The translations under genes and the position numbers were made by a program. From NCBI RefSeq assembly GCF_024281035.1, contig NZ_JAMXLH010000022.1, positions 103,013 to 167,012 of the forward strand: 64,000 nucleotides of DNA. The letters are read 5' to 3'. Below are positions 24,266-32,919 of the stretch, in pieces; within the stretch, counting starts at the first letter, position 1, and every line of letters begins with the position of its first letter. This DNA comes from Paraburkholderia sp. Lineage in GTDB: Bacteria; Pseudomonadota; Gammaproteobacteria; Burkholderiales; Burkholderiaceae. A model generated the notes under the pieces. It saw only the letters and a list, made by a program, of their open reading frames with translations. It was not told where the DNA came from and did no database searches.

Positions 24266-25607
24266 TGCCGTCCATGTGTTGCCAATGGACCGTGCATCTG
24301 AGACTTCGCAACGCAACCGCCTACGCAGACCGCTGGTCCTCATCGCGCCGTCTGCGCTGGTGGTTGTGCTCCTGGCCGCGATGGGCATGTTCTCGCCGCC
24401 CGGCCGCGGCGCACAAATCGAGGTCGTCAGTGAACGACACGCGCAGGCGGGGTCGATCGTCGCACTGCCTGCGCCGGGCGTCGGCGACGAGCGGCGCTTC
24501 ATGCATGGCATCGGGTGGGCACATCGCGCGGGCGATAAAGACTGGGTCTTCTTCAGCAGTTCCGGGCTGCCGCCGCGCGGCGCAAATTCGAACGGCAGCT
24601 GGCCACATGACGTGTACGTGGGCGAATGGTCGCCGCAGCGCGCGCGTCTCGCGAATGTGCGTGTTTTTATCTCCCGTCCCGAAGCGCAGGAGCCGGTGTC
24701 CGTCGCGCAGAATACCTCGGGCAACATCTTCGTCAGCTTCGAAGACGGCTGGAATGCACCGCGCACGGTGAGCCAGCGGTACGGCGTCTATGGCGCCAAC
24801 CTCGCGCCGATCAAGCCCTATCCGAACGACGTCGAGTCGGGTGGCCACTCCGGTCACGTGGCCGCCGTGGGCGAGCAATTTGTCGTGTTCTATTCGCAAG
24901 ACTGGGTGGACGGCGGCGGCGTCGACAATCTCGGCACGGGCGGCGGGGTGTACGCGAAGGTCTACAACGGTCGTGGCGTGCTTCTAAGGCATGTCGACGT
25001 AGCCGCGCATGTGCGCGAGTGGTGGCCCATGATCGCAGGCTCGCCGACGCGCGCGCTGCTCGTGTGGCAGAAGTACATACCAGGCGAAATCGTTGCGCAG
25101 CTCGAATATGCGATGCTCGATCCCGCCACTGGAAAGCTGGTGCACCCGGAGGGCGGATCCGGTGGAGCGCGCGTGCAGTACTACACCTATGCCGCCGCGT
25201 GGGTGCCCGCAGTGGAGCGCTTCGTGATCGAAGCCACGCTCGATAATGGACGCTCATCTGTACTGCTGATCGATGAAGAAGGGCACGTGACGGCGAAACT
25301 CGACTGCCTGCCGGCATCGGTTCGCGAAGCGAGCATCGCGGTGAACGGCACCACGGCTTACGTGCCCACGCGCGATGGACGGCTAATGGCGCTCGCTCTC
25401 ACAGGGAACACGATCGAATTGCATGGCCTGTTGCGCGCACCATTCGCGTGGGGCAACACGGGGGCAATCGGCATTCCGCATGGTGCCCGATCGGTTCATT
25501 TCGTGTCGCTATCGCCAACAGGCCTGCGCGAGGCGGACTTCAACGAGCGCGATGAAACGGCGCCATCGGCATCGGATCAATGTGGCATAAAAACCGCACC
25601 GGAATAG
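24246..25607 (+). CDS. Fifth gene of the pga operon: membrane-anchored beta-propeller-like protein
   Basis: The GTG at 24246 (453 residues) overlaps pgaD by 20 bases and has GGTGAG nine bases before; ATG at 24285 is an alternative. A signal anchor at about 30-52 (PLVLIAPSALVVVLLAAMGM) places the rest in the periplasm. The rest is about 380 residues of alternating strands with loops such as GGHSGHVAAVGEQFVVFYSQD, WWPMIAGSPTRALLVWQKY and NGTTAYVPTRDGRLMALALTG, the look of a beta-propeller. No motif of a known Pga protein is present. Its place suggests a role in PNAG assembly, binding or modification. A terminator lies about 215 bases further on. Confidence 0.8.
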   Translation: MAADGTDAVHVLPMDRASETSQRNRLRRPLVLIAPSALVVVLLAAMGMFSPPGRGAQIEVVSERHAQAGSIVALPAPGVGDERRFMHGIGWAHRAGDKDWVFFSSSGLPPRGANSNGSWPHDVYVGEWSPQRARLANVRVFISRPEAQEPVSVAQNTSGNIFVSFEDGWNAPRTVSQRYGVYGANLAPIKPYPNDVESGGHSGHVAAVGEQFVVFYSQDWVDGGGVDNLGTGGGVYAKVYNGRGVLLRHVDVAAHVREWWPMIAGSPTRALLVWQKYIPGEIVAQLEYAMLDPATGKLVHPEGGSGGARVQYYTYAAAWVPAVERFVIEATLDNGRSSVLLIDEEGHVTAKLDCLPASVREASIAVNGTTAYVPTRDGRLMALALTGNTIELHGLLRAPFAWGNTGAIGIPHGARSVHFVSLSPTGLREADFNERDETAPSASDQCGIKTAPE

Positions 25608-25751
25608 GGCAAACAATCGACGGACAAAAAGTCGTTGCGGTTCTGTGCGCCATCGGGAGACGACTGCGATGGACATGCATTGAAGCGTATTTTTCACGGC
25701 CATTGCCTGTTTGCGCTACATCATGAAAGCGCCTGAAGCGCCGTAACGGAA

Positions 25752-25780
25752 TTCAAAAGATTCAACCGAATGCGTAATAA
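25752..25780 (+). promoter_or_regulatory. Candidate promoter before the two-hairpin unit
   Basis: TTCAAA (25752-25757), a 17-base spacer, then TAATAA (25775-25780) fits a sigma-70 promoter in otherwise gene-free DNA. Transcription from about 25788 would give a 60-base RNA ending at the terminator at 25848. Confidence 0.4.
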
Positions 25781-25787
25781 TCCCGCT

Positions 25788-25848
25788 CCGCGTTAATGCC
25801 CTCCCCGAGAGGGTTGGATTTAGCCCGCACCTGTGCGGGTTTTTTTTT
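25788..25848 (+). ncRNA. Candidate small RNA with two hairpins
   Basis: Downstream of the promoter-like sequence are a hairpin CCCTC-CCCGA-GAGGG (25799-25813), a short single-stranded stretch, and the terminator hairpin with a run of nine T. The layout is that of a Hfq-type small RNA, but it could also just be a terminator for the pga operon with a chance promoter. Not recognised as a known RNA family. Confidence 0.35.
25824..25848 (+). terminator. Rho-independent terminator after the pga operon
   Basis: Stem CCCGCAC (25824-25830) and GTGCGGG (25833-25839), then nine T. It ends transcripts from the pga side or the small RNA candidate. Confidence 0.88.
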
Positions 25849-26097
25849 GTCCCGGCGAAAATCGCGCTGTGCGTGCTCCATTGCGAGTCCGGAACCGACG
25901 CGCGAAACGGGACCATTCAGCGGTAGAAATATGCCGCATGATTCGGCCCTGAGGCGATTGCCACGGCGCAATCGACGCCCGGGAAATTGCCGGACAAAAC
26001 AGGCGGCCGGTTGCGGTTACAGGTATGCTGCGAGGCAGGCTTGCGCACGCTGGCCGCGGGTTTGTGAGTAACCTTGTTCGCGAGGCAACGACCGGAG

Positions 26098-27570
26098 ATG
26101 GCGAAGTCGAGAATGAAAGCATTCGTTATCCGATGGACCCGGCGGGTGGGACTCATCGTGCTGCTGGCGCTCGTGACCATCGCCGGTGTGCGGATGTACG
26201 ACGCGCAGCGCAAGCCGCCTTTGGGTCCGTGGCACACCTATGTCCCGGAAGAAATGCATGCGCACGCGCTCGATCAGGCTACGTGGGACGATTACATCGC
26301 CCACGAGAACCGACTTTTCGATTCGGTCAGGAGGAATGTCACCGATAAATTGACGCCGGACGAACGCGTGGCCGCCAATCGCTATTTCGACGGCAGTCCC
26401 GTCTATCCGGGGCATTTCAGGACCGACTGGAATCGCTCCTATACGCTCGCCCCGGAGGGCACGCCGCGCGGCGTGGCCGTCATGCTGCATGGATTGACCG
26501 ATTCGCCGTACAGCTTGCGCCACATCGCGCAACGCTATCAGCGTGACGGGTTTGTCGTCGTGGCTATCCGTCTGCCGGGGCACGGCACCGTTCCGTCCAG
26601 TCTTGCCGATGTGACAGCGGACGACTGGGAGGCCGCCACGCGGCTCGCCGTACGCGAAGCGCGCCGCCGCGTGCCCGCGCCCGCACCGCTGCATATCGTG
26701 GGTTTTTCCAACGGCGGCGCGCTCGCGCTCGAATATTCGCTCGAAGCCTTGCAAGACCCGCGTCTTCCGCAGGCGGATCACCTCATTCTGCTTTCGCCGA
26801 TGATCGGCATTACGCGATTCGCGCGTTTTGCGGGTTTTGCCGCCTTGCCATCGGTATTGCCGACGTTTGAAAAGGCGGCGTGGCTCGATGTCGTTCCCGA
26901 ATTCAATCCGTTCAAGTACAACTCGTTTCCGGTGAACGGTGCGCGCCAGTCGTGGCGGGTAACACAACTCGTGCAGCAGGAAGTGGGGCAGGCCGCACGG
27001 CGCGGGCAACTCGCATCGCTGCCTCCCGTGCTGACCTTTCAGTCGGTGCTCGATTTCACGGTGAGCACGAGCGCGATTATCGGCTCGTTGTATGCGCAAT
27101 TACCGGCCAACGGCAGCGAACTCGTTCTCTTCGACATCAATCGCACGACGCAATTGAGCCCGCTCGTGCGTGCGTCGATGCGCGATGCATTGCGCCGTCT
27201 CACGCCCGCACCGCCGTTGCACTACCGCTTTACGGTTCTCACCAACGCTTCGTCCACGTCGCCGCTGGTCGTCGAGAAAACGACGCCGGCTGAGTCGACG
27301 GCTGCGGAAGTCAAGTCAACCGGTCTCGACTATCCGGCCGATGTCTATTCGCTCTCGCATGTGGCGCTTCCGTTTCCGGAAAGCGATGCGCTTTACGGCC
27401 GCACGCCCAATCCCGATGACGATTTCGGCGTGCATCTTGGCGCACAGTCGATTCGCGGCGAGACGGGCGGGCTCATTGTGGGCGCGGGCCTCTTGACGCG
27501 CCTGTCGTGGAACCCGTTTTATCCGTACGTGGTGACGCGTATCGATCAAATGGCGGGCGCGGCGCCTTGA
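26098..27570 (+). CDS. Membrane-anchored alpha/beta hydrolase (lysophospholipase-like)
   Basis: An ATG at 26098 gives 490 residues (GAGG 12 bases before); ATG at 26113 is possible. A signal anchor (about 13-33, VGLIVLLALVTIAGV) holds it to the inner membrane facing the periplasm. The hydrolase has the oxyanion strand MLHGLTDSPYS, the nucleophile elbow GFSNGGA (G-x-S-x-G) and a late LSHVALPF with the likely catalytic His. The length is long for the family owing to a lid region. Substrate unknown; lipids or esters are likely. Next genes on the other strand are small exported proteins. Confidence 0.85.
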   Translation: MAKSRMKAFVIRWTRRVGLIVLLALVTIAGVRMYDAQRKPPLGPWHTYVPEEMHAHALDQATWDDYIAHENRLFDSVRRNVTDKLTPDERVAANRYFDGSPVYPGHFRTDWNRSYTLAPEGTPRGVAVMLHGLTDSPYSLRHIAQRYQRDGFVVVAIRLPGHGTVPSSLADVTADDWEAATRLAVREARRRVPAPAPLHIVGFSNGGALALEYSLEALQDPRLPQADHLILLSPMIGITRFARFAGFAALPSVLPTFEKAAWLDVVPEFNPFKYNSFPVNGARQSWRVTQLVQQEVGQAARRGQLASLPPVLTFQSVLDFTVSTSAIIGSLYAQLPANGSELVLFDINRTTQLSPLVRASMRDALRRLTPAPPLHYRFTVLTNASSTSPLVVEKTTPAESTAAEVKSTGLDYPADVYSLSHVALPFPESDALYGRTPNPDDDFGVHLGAQSIRGETGGLIVGAGLLTRLSWNPFYPYVVTRIDQMAGAAP

Positions 27571-27685
27571 TCGTTGCGAAGCACGATCGACCGGCGCGCG
27601 CGGTTGAATTACGTCTCGGGTGTCAATTGCCGGAAGCCGCGGTCGACGCGAACTCGATGCAATCTGCGCGGCGCCGGATTCCGGT

Positions 27686-27970
27686 TCAGTGCCAGCGACG
27701 AGGCGAGCCTCTCCAGCCCGGGTGCGGAGCGTGCCGTGGGCCGACGAAACGTGGGTGCGGGTGCCACCTCGGATCGAAGCGGCTATACATGACCGGAGGG
27801 GGCCAGTAGTGCACCGGGCGCGCGACGATGAGCGGCGGAGGCGGCGCGTAAAAGACGCCAGGAAATCCAATGCCCAGATGTACGTTGACGCGGGCCTGAG
27901 CAGCCTGCATGGCGGCCAGCATCACGAGAGCAGGGATGAAACCTGACCTGAGCAGGCGGTGCTTCATCAT
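27686..27970 (-). CDS. Small exported His/Pro/Trp-rich protein
   Basis: 94 residues with a strong GGAGGGGAG ribosome site. Signal peptide (MMKHRLLRSGFIPALVMLAA to AQA, cleavage near residue 26), then VNVHLGIGFPGVFYAPPPP, and a tail rich in H, P, R, W and Y (PVHYWPPPVMYSRFDPRWHPH and on). Such small proteins are common in Burkholderia genomes and are often annotated only as exported. The His-rich tail might bind metal. It is the downstream partner of the Spy-like gene on the same strand. Confidence 0.75.
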   Translation of the reverse strand: MMKHRLLRSGFIPALVMLAAMQAAQARVNVHLGIGFPGVFYAPPPPLIVARPVHYWPPPVMYSRFDPRWHPHPRFVGPRHAPHPGWRGSPRRWH

Positions 27971-28057
27971 TGTGACTCCCCTCCATTGAGCGACGCCGTG
28001 TTTGCGAATGCACCGATTGCGCGGATTGTGACAATTGCGCTGCGCATTCGCGGGGGA

Positions 28058-28468
28058 TTATTTCGCGTGGGACTCCGCTGGCCGGAATGCATCGTCCGCG
28101 ATTTTCTTCTGCGCGTCCGGCATGTCGGTATAAAGCGCATCGAACGCTGTGAGGAGCGCCTTGCTGCCGTCGGCATGGGCCTGGGCGATGTCGCTCCATG
28201 AACGCAGATTCTCGACGGCGGTTTCTTTCATCGCGTCTTCGTGCCGCTTCTCGATGAGCGCGTCGACGGTTTGAGCGTTGCTACGCATGGCATCGGCCAC
28301 TTTGCTCCACTTCTCCTCTTCGGCCGGAGTAATCTTGAGTTCCGCGTGGAGTGTCTTGATCCGGTCTTCCACGGATTCAGTGTGTCGCGACGAGGGAGCC
28401 GAAGCGCCTGCTTGTGCCCAGCATGCAGACGTAAAAAGCAGCATCGCGGCAACCAGGATAAATTTCAT
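28058..28468 (-). CDS. Spy/LTXXQ-type periplasmic protein
   Basis: 136 residues with a signal peptide ending near CWAQA-G (about residue 20); no lipobox, since Cys16 precedes WAQ. The mature protein is helical with LHAELKITPAEEEKWSKVADAM, a degenerate form of the LTxxQ repeat, and DRIKTLHAELK, then LRSWSDIAQAHADG and LYTDMPDAQKKIADDAF as the second repeat. Spy and CpxP homologues are envelope chaperones and stress sensors. GAGGACC precedes the ATG. About 90 bases separate it from the small exported gene. Confidence 0.82.
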   Translation of the reverse strand: MKFILVAAMLLFTSACWAQAGASAPSSRHTESVEDRIKTLHAELKITPAEEEKWSKVADAMRSNAQTVDALIEKRHEDAMKETAVENLRSWSDIAQAHADGSKALLTAFDALYTDMPDAQKKIADDAFRPAESHAK

Positions 28469-28679
28469 GTCGGTCCTCGTGAAAAGCGGTCATAAAAAGC
28501 GATCCGCAGGTCCAGGGAGTACTGCTCTGATCATAGCAGCCCTGGCGGACAAATCAATTTCGGAGGCCCGCACGCAGCAAAGCTTTAACCGCTGATATTG
28601 AACGCACAACGCACCAAGCGCGCCGGCATTCGAACGGGATCGCCGTTCTGCAAGCCTTCCAACTGAAAAAGGAGGCCAC

Positions 28680-30032
28680 GTGTCGAATCGATCGTTAGTT
28701 CGCAGGGGAGACCATTACAAATTATTTCCGCTGCCCCACGTGGGTTGGCGCGGATCAGTCTCAGCTTCAGCTTTTGTTGTGCTCGCATTGGCCGCTGGGT
28801 GCCCCGTGGCGGCAGACGCCGCAATCTCCGTTTTGCGGCCCCCGCGCGAAGCGCGATCGGACGAACCGCTTGCGGTGACGATCGTGTTCTCCGGCGATGC
28901 GCCTTCGGGTAGTGCGTTTGACGTCCCGCGCACGGTGACGATTGCGCTGACGAACGGCGAGGCGTTGCCGCGCGACGTGGTGCTCACGCGTGAAGCCGGG
29001 GCGCCCGAGAATCTGCGGTTGCGTGCGGGTGAAATGAAGGCTGTGAGTTACAGCGGGGCGTGGCCGGATTGGGCCCGCGGGGCGCTTCGTATCGATGTCC
29101 CCGGTATCGATGTTTCGCCCTCTGTCGTGCTGCTCACGCGCATACCGGCGGGCACGGCCGCGGCGACCGCCGCAGCGCCTGTGCCGGCATCGGCGCCGCC
29201 AACCACGCAAGCAGCAGGGCCGACGACGGGTAACGCATCGCTCGCTGCCGCGATGCCGGCCACCACTGCACCGCTGCCCGGAAATTCATTGATTCCGGAC
29301 CTCGGCGCTTATCTCGCCGGACGGTTGTCGACGTACGAGCCCAACTATTTTGCAGACGGTGTGGGTACGGAAGGCAATATCGCGAGGTTCCAGGTCAGTA
29401 TCAAGTATCGCTTCATCCTGCCGAATGACCCGCGCTCGCGCGGCTTTTTTGACAACCTGTATTTCGCCTACACGCAGACCTCGTTGTGGAACCTCCGATC
29501 CTATTCCGCGGCGTTCCGCGATACGAGCTACAAACCCGCGCTTTTCTATTACTTGCCGGACACCGGGTGGAGAAGCCGGTGGTTCAGCAGGATGGGTGTG
29601 ATGGCCGGCTACGAGCATGAGTCGAACGGCATGGGCGGTGCGGGATCGCGCGGTATCGATTTTGTATTCGTGACGCCGATCTGGGATTTCGGCGATGTGA
29701 ATGCGTACCACCTGACCGTGGCGCCGAAAGCCTACTGGTACGAACACATCGCGAATGAGAATGCGAATATCAGGGACTATCGCGGGTACGTGGACTTGCT
29801 GGTGAAATACGGCAGTCCGGACGGCTGGCAGCTTGCGGCGACCTTCAGAAAGGGCATCAAATCGCACTATGGCAGCGTCGATACCCAATTGACTTACCCA
29901 CTGGCCAAAATATTCAGCAGCGCGTCGGGCGCGTATCTGTGGATCGGTTATTTCAATGGGTATGGCGAAGATATTCTCGATTACAACAAGCACCGCTGGG
30001 TTGCGCGCATGGGTGTCGCCGTGTCGCGCTGA
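28680..30032 (+). CDS. pldA: Outer-membrane phospholipase A with an N-terminal extension
   Basis: A GTG start with a near-perfect AGGAGG gives 450 residues, against about 290 for E. coli OMPLA. The signal region is about 27-48. Residues 50-155 look like a beta-sandwich, then an Ala/Thr/Pro linker (160-200) leads to the OMPLA barrel. The active site is GYEHESNGMGG with H313 and S315. Counting from Ser as in E. coli (Ser144 to Asn156, and Ser152 for calcium), S323 matches Ser152 but position 327 is Asp rather than Asn. It hydrolyses outer-leaflet phospholipids, usually as a calcium-bound dimer. A palindromic AAAGCCGCGGCTTT lies downstream. Confidence 0.9.
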   Translation: MSNRSLVRRGDHYKLFPLPHVGWRGSVSASAFVVLALAAGCPVAADAAISVLRPPREARSDEPLAVTIVFSGDAPSGSAFDVPRTVTIALTNGEALPRDVVLTREAGAPENLRLRAGEMKAVSYSGAWPDWARGALRIDVPGIDVSPSVVLLTRIPAGTAAATAAAPVPASAPPTTQAAGPTTGNASLAAAMPATTAPLPGNSLIPDLGAYLAGRLSTYEPNYFADGVGTEGNIARFQVSIKYRFILPNDPRSRGFFDNLYFAYTQTSLWNLRSYSAAFRDTSYKPALFYYLPDTGWRSRWFSRMGVMAGYEHESNGMGGAGSRGIDFVFVTPIWDFGDVNAYHLTVAPKAYWYEHIANENANIRDYRGYVDLLVKYGSPDGWQLAATFRKGIKSHYGSVDTQLTYPLAKIFSSASGAYLWIGYFNGYGEDILDYNKHRWVARMGVAVSR

Positions 30033-30187
30033 GCCATGCCGTGCGGGATGGCACATAAACAGTGCGCCTCGCAGCATGGTTGCGATCTCCACCATCGACG
30101 GATGAGTGAGCCAACTCGTTCGCCGGATTGGGAGATTGCCGCGGAATAGGGTGTGGATGGTCGTGATGGCCGCTGTTGTGATGCTGC

Positions 30188-30214
30188 GTGCGGCGTGAAA
30201 GCCGCGGCTTTTTG
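30188..30214 (+). terminator. Possible terminator after pldA
   Basis: GCGGC-GTGAAA-GCCGC (30190-30205) with a TTTTT run at 30209-30213; the overlapping 14-base palindrome AAAGCCGCGGCTTT is at 30198-30211. The stem is short, so confidence is modest. It could also serve the opposite strand. Confidence 0.4.
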
Positions 30215-30263
30215 TTTGGCATTCTCAGTTTCGCAAGCATGGATGCGCTCGCCGTCAGTGGAT

Positions 30264-31724
30264 TCAGCCGTTCGCATGCAGTCGCCGGTGCAGCGGCCCG
30301 AGCGCAGCCGAAAGCAGGGCGCACGGCAGCAGGATTGCGACGAGCGCGAACATCGAAGTCCTGAACGCATGCACGTAATCGACGACATCGGGAGCCGCGC
30401 CGAGTCGTGCGAAAAATACGCCGCCCAGCGTGGCCGCGCCGACGGCGGCGCCAATTTGCAGCGTTGCCGTAACCATGCCGGACGCCGCGCCTGCGCGTTC
30501 GGGTTCCACTTCGGCAAGCACAATCCGCACGACGGAGGGCAGGACGAGGCCCTGGCCCATGCCAATCGCCGCGAGCCCCAGATAGAAGCCGGCGCCGGGT
30601 GCGCGCACGTCAGCGAGCGCGGCAGCAACGGCGAGTCCTCCTGCCAGCAGCAGGAAGCCAAGCGTCAGCACGCGATAGCTGCCGAATCGGTGCACGAGGC
30701 GCGGCATCAACAGCGGACTGGAAAGAAACCCGGCACCGAACGGCAGGATTGCGAGTCCCGAAGCAAGCGGCGACCACTGCAAGCCCCCTTGCAGATAAAT
30801 ACCGTAGGTCAGGAAAAACGCGCTCAACGTATAGAACAGGAATGCCAGCACGAGGCCCAGCGCAACGACCGGATTGCGGAAAAGACGCACGTCGAGCAGC
30901 GGATCCTTGCCGTTGACCAGGCGGCGCCACTCCACGCGTAACAGCAGGCCCAACATCGGCAGCGAGCCGATCAGGCAGACGAGCATCCACACGGGCCAGC
31001 CGGACTCGCGCCCGCGTGTAAGCGGATAGACGAGCATCAGCAGAAACAGCGAAAGCAGGATCGTGCCCGGCACGTCGATGCGCTGACCGCTCGGGCGACG
31101 GCTTTCGGGAATGAAGCGCCAACTGCCAATGAGCGCGAGAACGCCGATCGGCAAATTGACGAGAAAAATCGCGCGCCAGCCAAGACCGAACGGATGCAGG
31201 CTGATCAACGCGCCGCTGCCGAGCTGACCGATGACCGCCGCCACGCCAAAGACGAACCCGTAAAGCCCCATCACGCGCAACTGTTCCTGCGGTGTGAACA
31301 CGCTGCGGATAGTGGCGAGCACCTGCGGCGCGAGGATCGCCGCGAACAAACCCTGGAGAATGCGCCCGCCGACGAGTATCGTGCCGCTGGTCGCGAGACC
31401 GCATAGCGTGGAGGCGACGACGAACCCTGTCATGCCCGCCATGAACATGCGTTTGCGGCCATACAGGTCGCCGAGGCGTCCACCGGTGATCTGCATCACG
31501 GCGTTCGCGCACGCGTAGGCCGAAACGACCAGTTGCAGTTCGGTTGCCTGCGCACCGAGTCCGTCGCGGATGGCGGGTAACGCGAGGTTCACGATGAAAT
31601 AGTCGAGCGGCGGCAGGATGGCGCCGACCAGCAGCACGACCAGCGCCCAGCCGTGATGATCATGCTGGGTATGAGCGGCCGCGCAGGGCGCCACGGCGCG
31701 GGCGGTGAACGTATTGTCAGACAT
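30264..31724 (-). CDS. MFS drug/efflux transporter, DHA2 family
   Basis: The ATG at 31724 gives 486 residues. The family signs are 14 membrane spans, the early motif LPPLDYFIVNLALPAIRDGLG (DHA2 motif region), LYGRKRMFMAGMTGF with the loop 2-3 R-x-G/RK pattern, and GRILQGLFAAILAPQVLATI. It is a proton-driven exporter of small hydrophobic or aromatic compounds. It is transcribed divergently from the LysR gene at 31888, so that regulator is the likely controller. An in-frame reading up to 32216 would run into the LysR gene and is rejected. The frame ends with LHRRLHANG. Confidence 0.9.
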   Translation of the reverse strand: MSDNTFTARAVAPCAAAHTQHDHHGWALVVLLVGAILPPLDYFIVNLALPAIRDGLGAQATELQLVVSAYACANAVMQITGGRLGDLYGRKRMFMAGMTGFVVASTLCGLATSGTILVGGRILQGLFAAILAPQVLATIRSVFTPQEQLRVMGLYGFVFGVAAVIGQLGSGALISLHPFGLGWRAIFLVNLPIGVLALIGSWRFIPESRRPSGQRIDVPGTILLSLFLLMLVYPLTRGRESGWPVWMLVCLIGSLPMLGLLLRVEWRRLVNGKDPLLDVRLFRNPVVALGLVLAFLFYTLSAFFLTYGIYLQGGLQWSPLASGLAILPFGAGFLSSPLLMPRLVHRFGSYRVLTLGFLLLAGGLAVAAALADVRAPGAGFYLGLAAIGMGQGLVLPSVVRIVLAEVEPERAGAASGMVTATLQIGAAVGAATLGGVFFARLGAAPDVVDYVHAFRTSMFALVAILLPCALLSAALGPLHRRLHANG

Positions 31725-31854
31725 GAATGTGCTCAGTGAAAAAAACCGGGGTTGCCCCGGCTGCGTTGCGCTGCGCGGCATGCGCGCAACCTGCCCGGGG
31801 AGTCCACATTCTGACCACGCTTCATAATTCGGAAAAGCGGGAATTACTGTTAAT

Positions 31855-31877
31855 ATCCATCGATTAAACCGATGGAT
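31855..31877 (+). promoter_or_regulatory. Perfect 8-bp inverted repeat before the LysR gene
   Basis: ATCCATCG-ATTAAAC-CGATGGAT stands 11 bases before the LysR ATG, between the divergent transporter and regulator. LysR proteins bind such interrupted inverted repeats with autoregulation; the assignment is inferred. Confidence 0.5.
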
Positions 31878-31887
31878 TGAGGGCGCC

Positions 31888-32766
31888 ATGCGCGGTTTCG
31901 ATTTCGACCAGTTGAGGACGTTCGCGGCCGTGGCGAACGTAGGCAGCCTTTCTGCAGCGGCACCGCTTTTGCATCTTTCGCAATCCACGATCAGCGAACA
32001 GGTGCGCAAGCTCGAAGTGCGCGCGGGTGTGCCGCTCTTCACGCGCAGCAAGCGCGGCGTCGAACTCACTGCCGCGGGCACGCGGCTACTCGAACATGCG
32101 CGGCGCCTCGTGGCGCTCAACGAAGCGGCATTCGACGAGTTGCGCGGGCAGGCGATCAAGGGTGAGTTGCGCCTCGCGATCACCGAATATTTCCGGACCA
32201 ACGAAGTCGCGGGCATGCTCGTGCGGCTGCGCGAATGCTATCCGCAACTCAGCCTGCATGTGAGCGCCATGAAGAGCGCCGATATCGAACTCGCTTATGT
32301 GAAAGGGCAGATCGATCTTGGCGTGGTCATGCACATGTCGGCGGGGCCGTTCAGGCCCGCTGCCGCCGAAGTCGACACACGCTGGGTGTTGCGAAAGGAA
32401 CCGCTTTGTTGGGTCGCATCGCCTTCGCTCGCTGAGCAATTGCCGGAACCGCTGCCGCTCGTATTGCTGCCGGGCGACTGCATGATGCACCAGGTTGCGG
32501 TGCGTTCTCTCGAAGAAAACGCCCGGCCCTATGAGCTCGTTCATAGCGCGTCCGGTGTGGCCGGACTGCAATCGATGCTCTCAGCCGGGCTCGGCGTGGG
32601 CTGCCTGTGCGCGTCGGCGATGGTGGACGGCCTTGCGCGGCTCGGTACGAAACATCGGTTGCCGGCGTTGCCGGAAGCCGTGTTCTCGTTGACTCCGCCT
32701 CAAACGGGCGAACGCGAGACGGTGACGCAGGCAAGGGAACTGCTCGCGCGGCAACTGCTGGTTTGA
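31888..32766 (+). CDS. LysR-family transcriptional regulator
   Basis: 292 residues. N-terminal winged helix-turn-helix (about 1-60): FDFDQLRTFAAVANVGSLSAAAPLLHLSQSTISEQVRKLEVRAGVPLF with the family TRSKRGVELTAAGTRLLEHARRL. The C-terminal periplasmic-binding-like sensor follows: GELRLAITEYF and a VMHMSAGPF-type pocket region. It is divergent from the DHA2 transporter, the usual LysR-target arrangement. The start ATG lies 11 bases after the inverted repeat, consistent with autorepression. Inducer unknown. Confidence 0.92.
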   Translation: MRGFDFDQLRTFAAVANVGSLSAAAPLLHLSQSTISEQVRKLEVRAGVPLFTRSKRGVELTAAGTRLLEHARRLVALNEAAFDELRGQAIKGELRLAITEYFRTNEVAGMLVRLRECYPQLSLHVSAMKSADIELAYVKGQIDLGVVMHMSAGPFRPAAAEVDTRWVLRKEPLCWVASPSLAEQLPEPLPLVLLPGDCMMHQVAVRSLEENARPYELVHSASGVAGLQSMLSAGLGVGCLCASAMVDGLARLGTKHRLPALPEAVFSLTPPQTGERETVTQARELLARQLLV

Positions 32767-32919
32767 TGGCGGGATGGGTTCGTGCGCGTTATTTCGATTG
32801 CGATGCCTCATCGTGCGACATTCATTGCTCGATGTTCTTAACATCCCGTAATTCGGTTTCAGTCACATGCTTGGTCATCTGAGTTAATAGCTTAAAAATA
32901 CAGAAGCCGAGGTCAGCGA

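Noticed and set aside
31725..32216. Upstream extension of the DHA2 transporter
   Set aside because: It would run antisense into the LysR gene; similarity begins at 31724.
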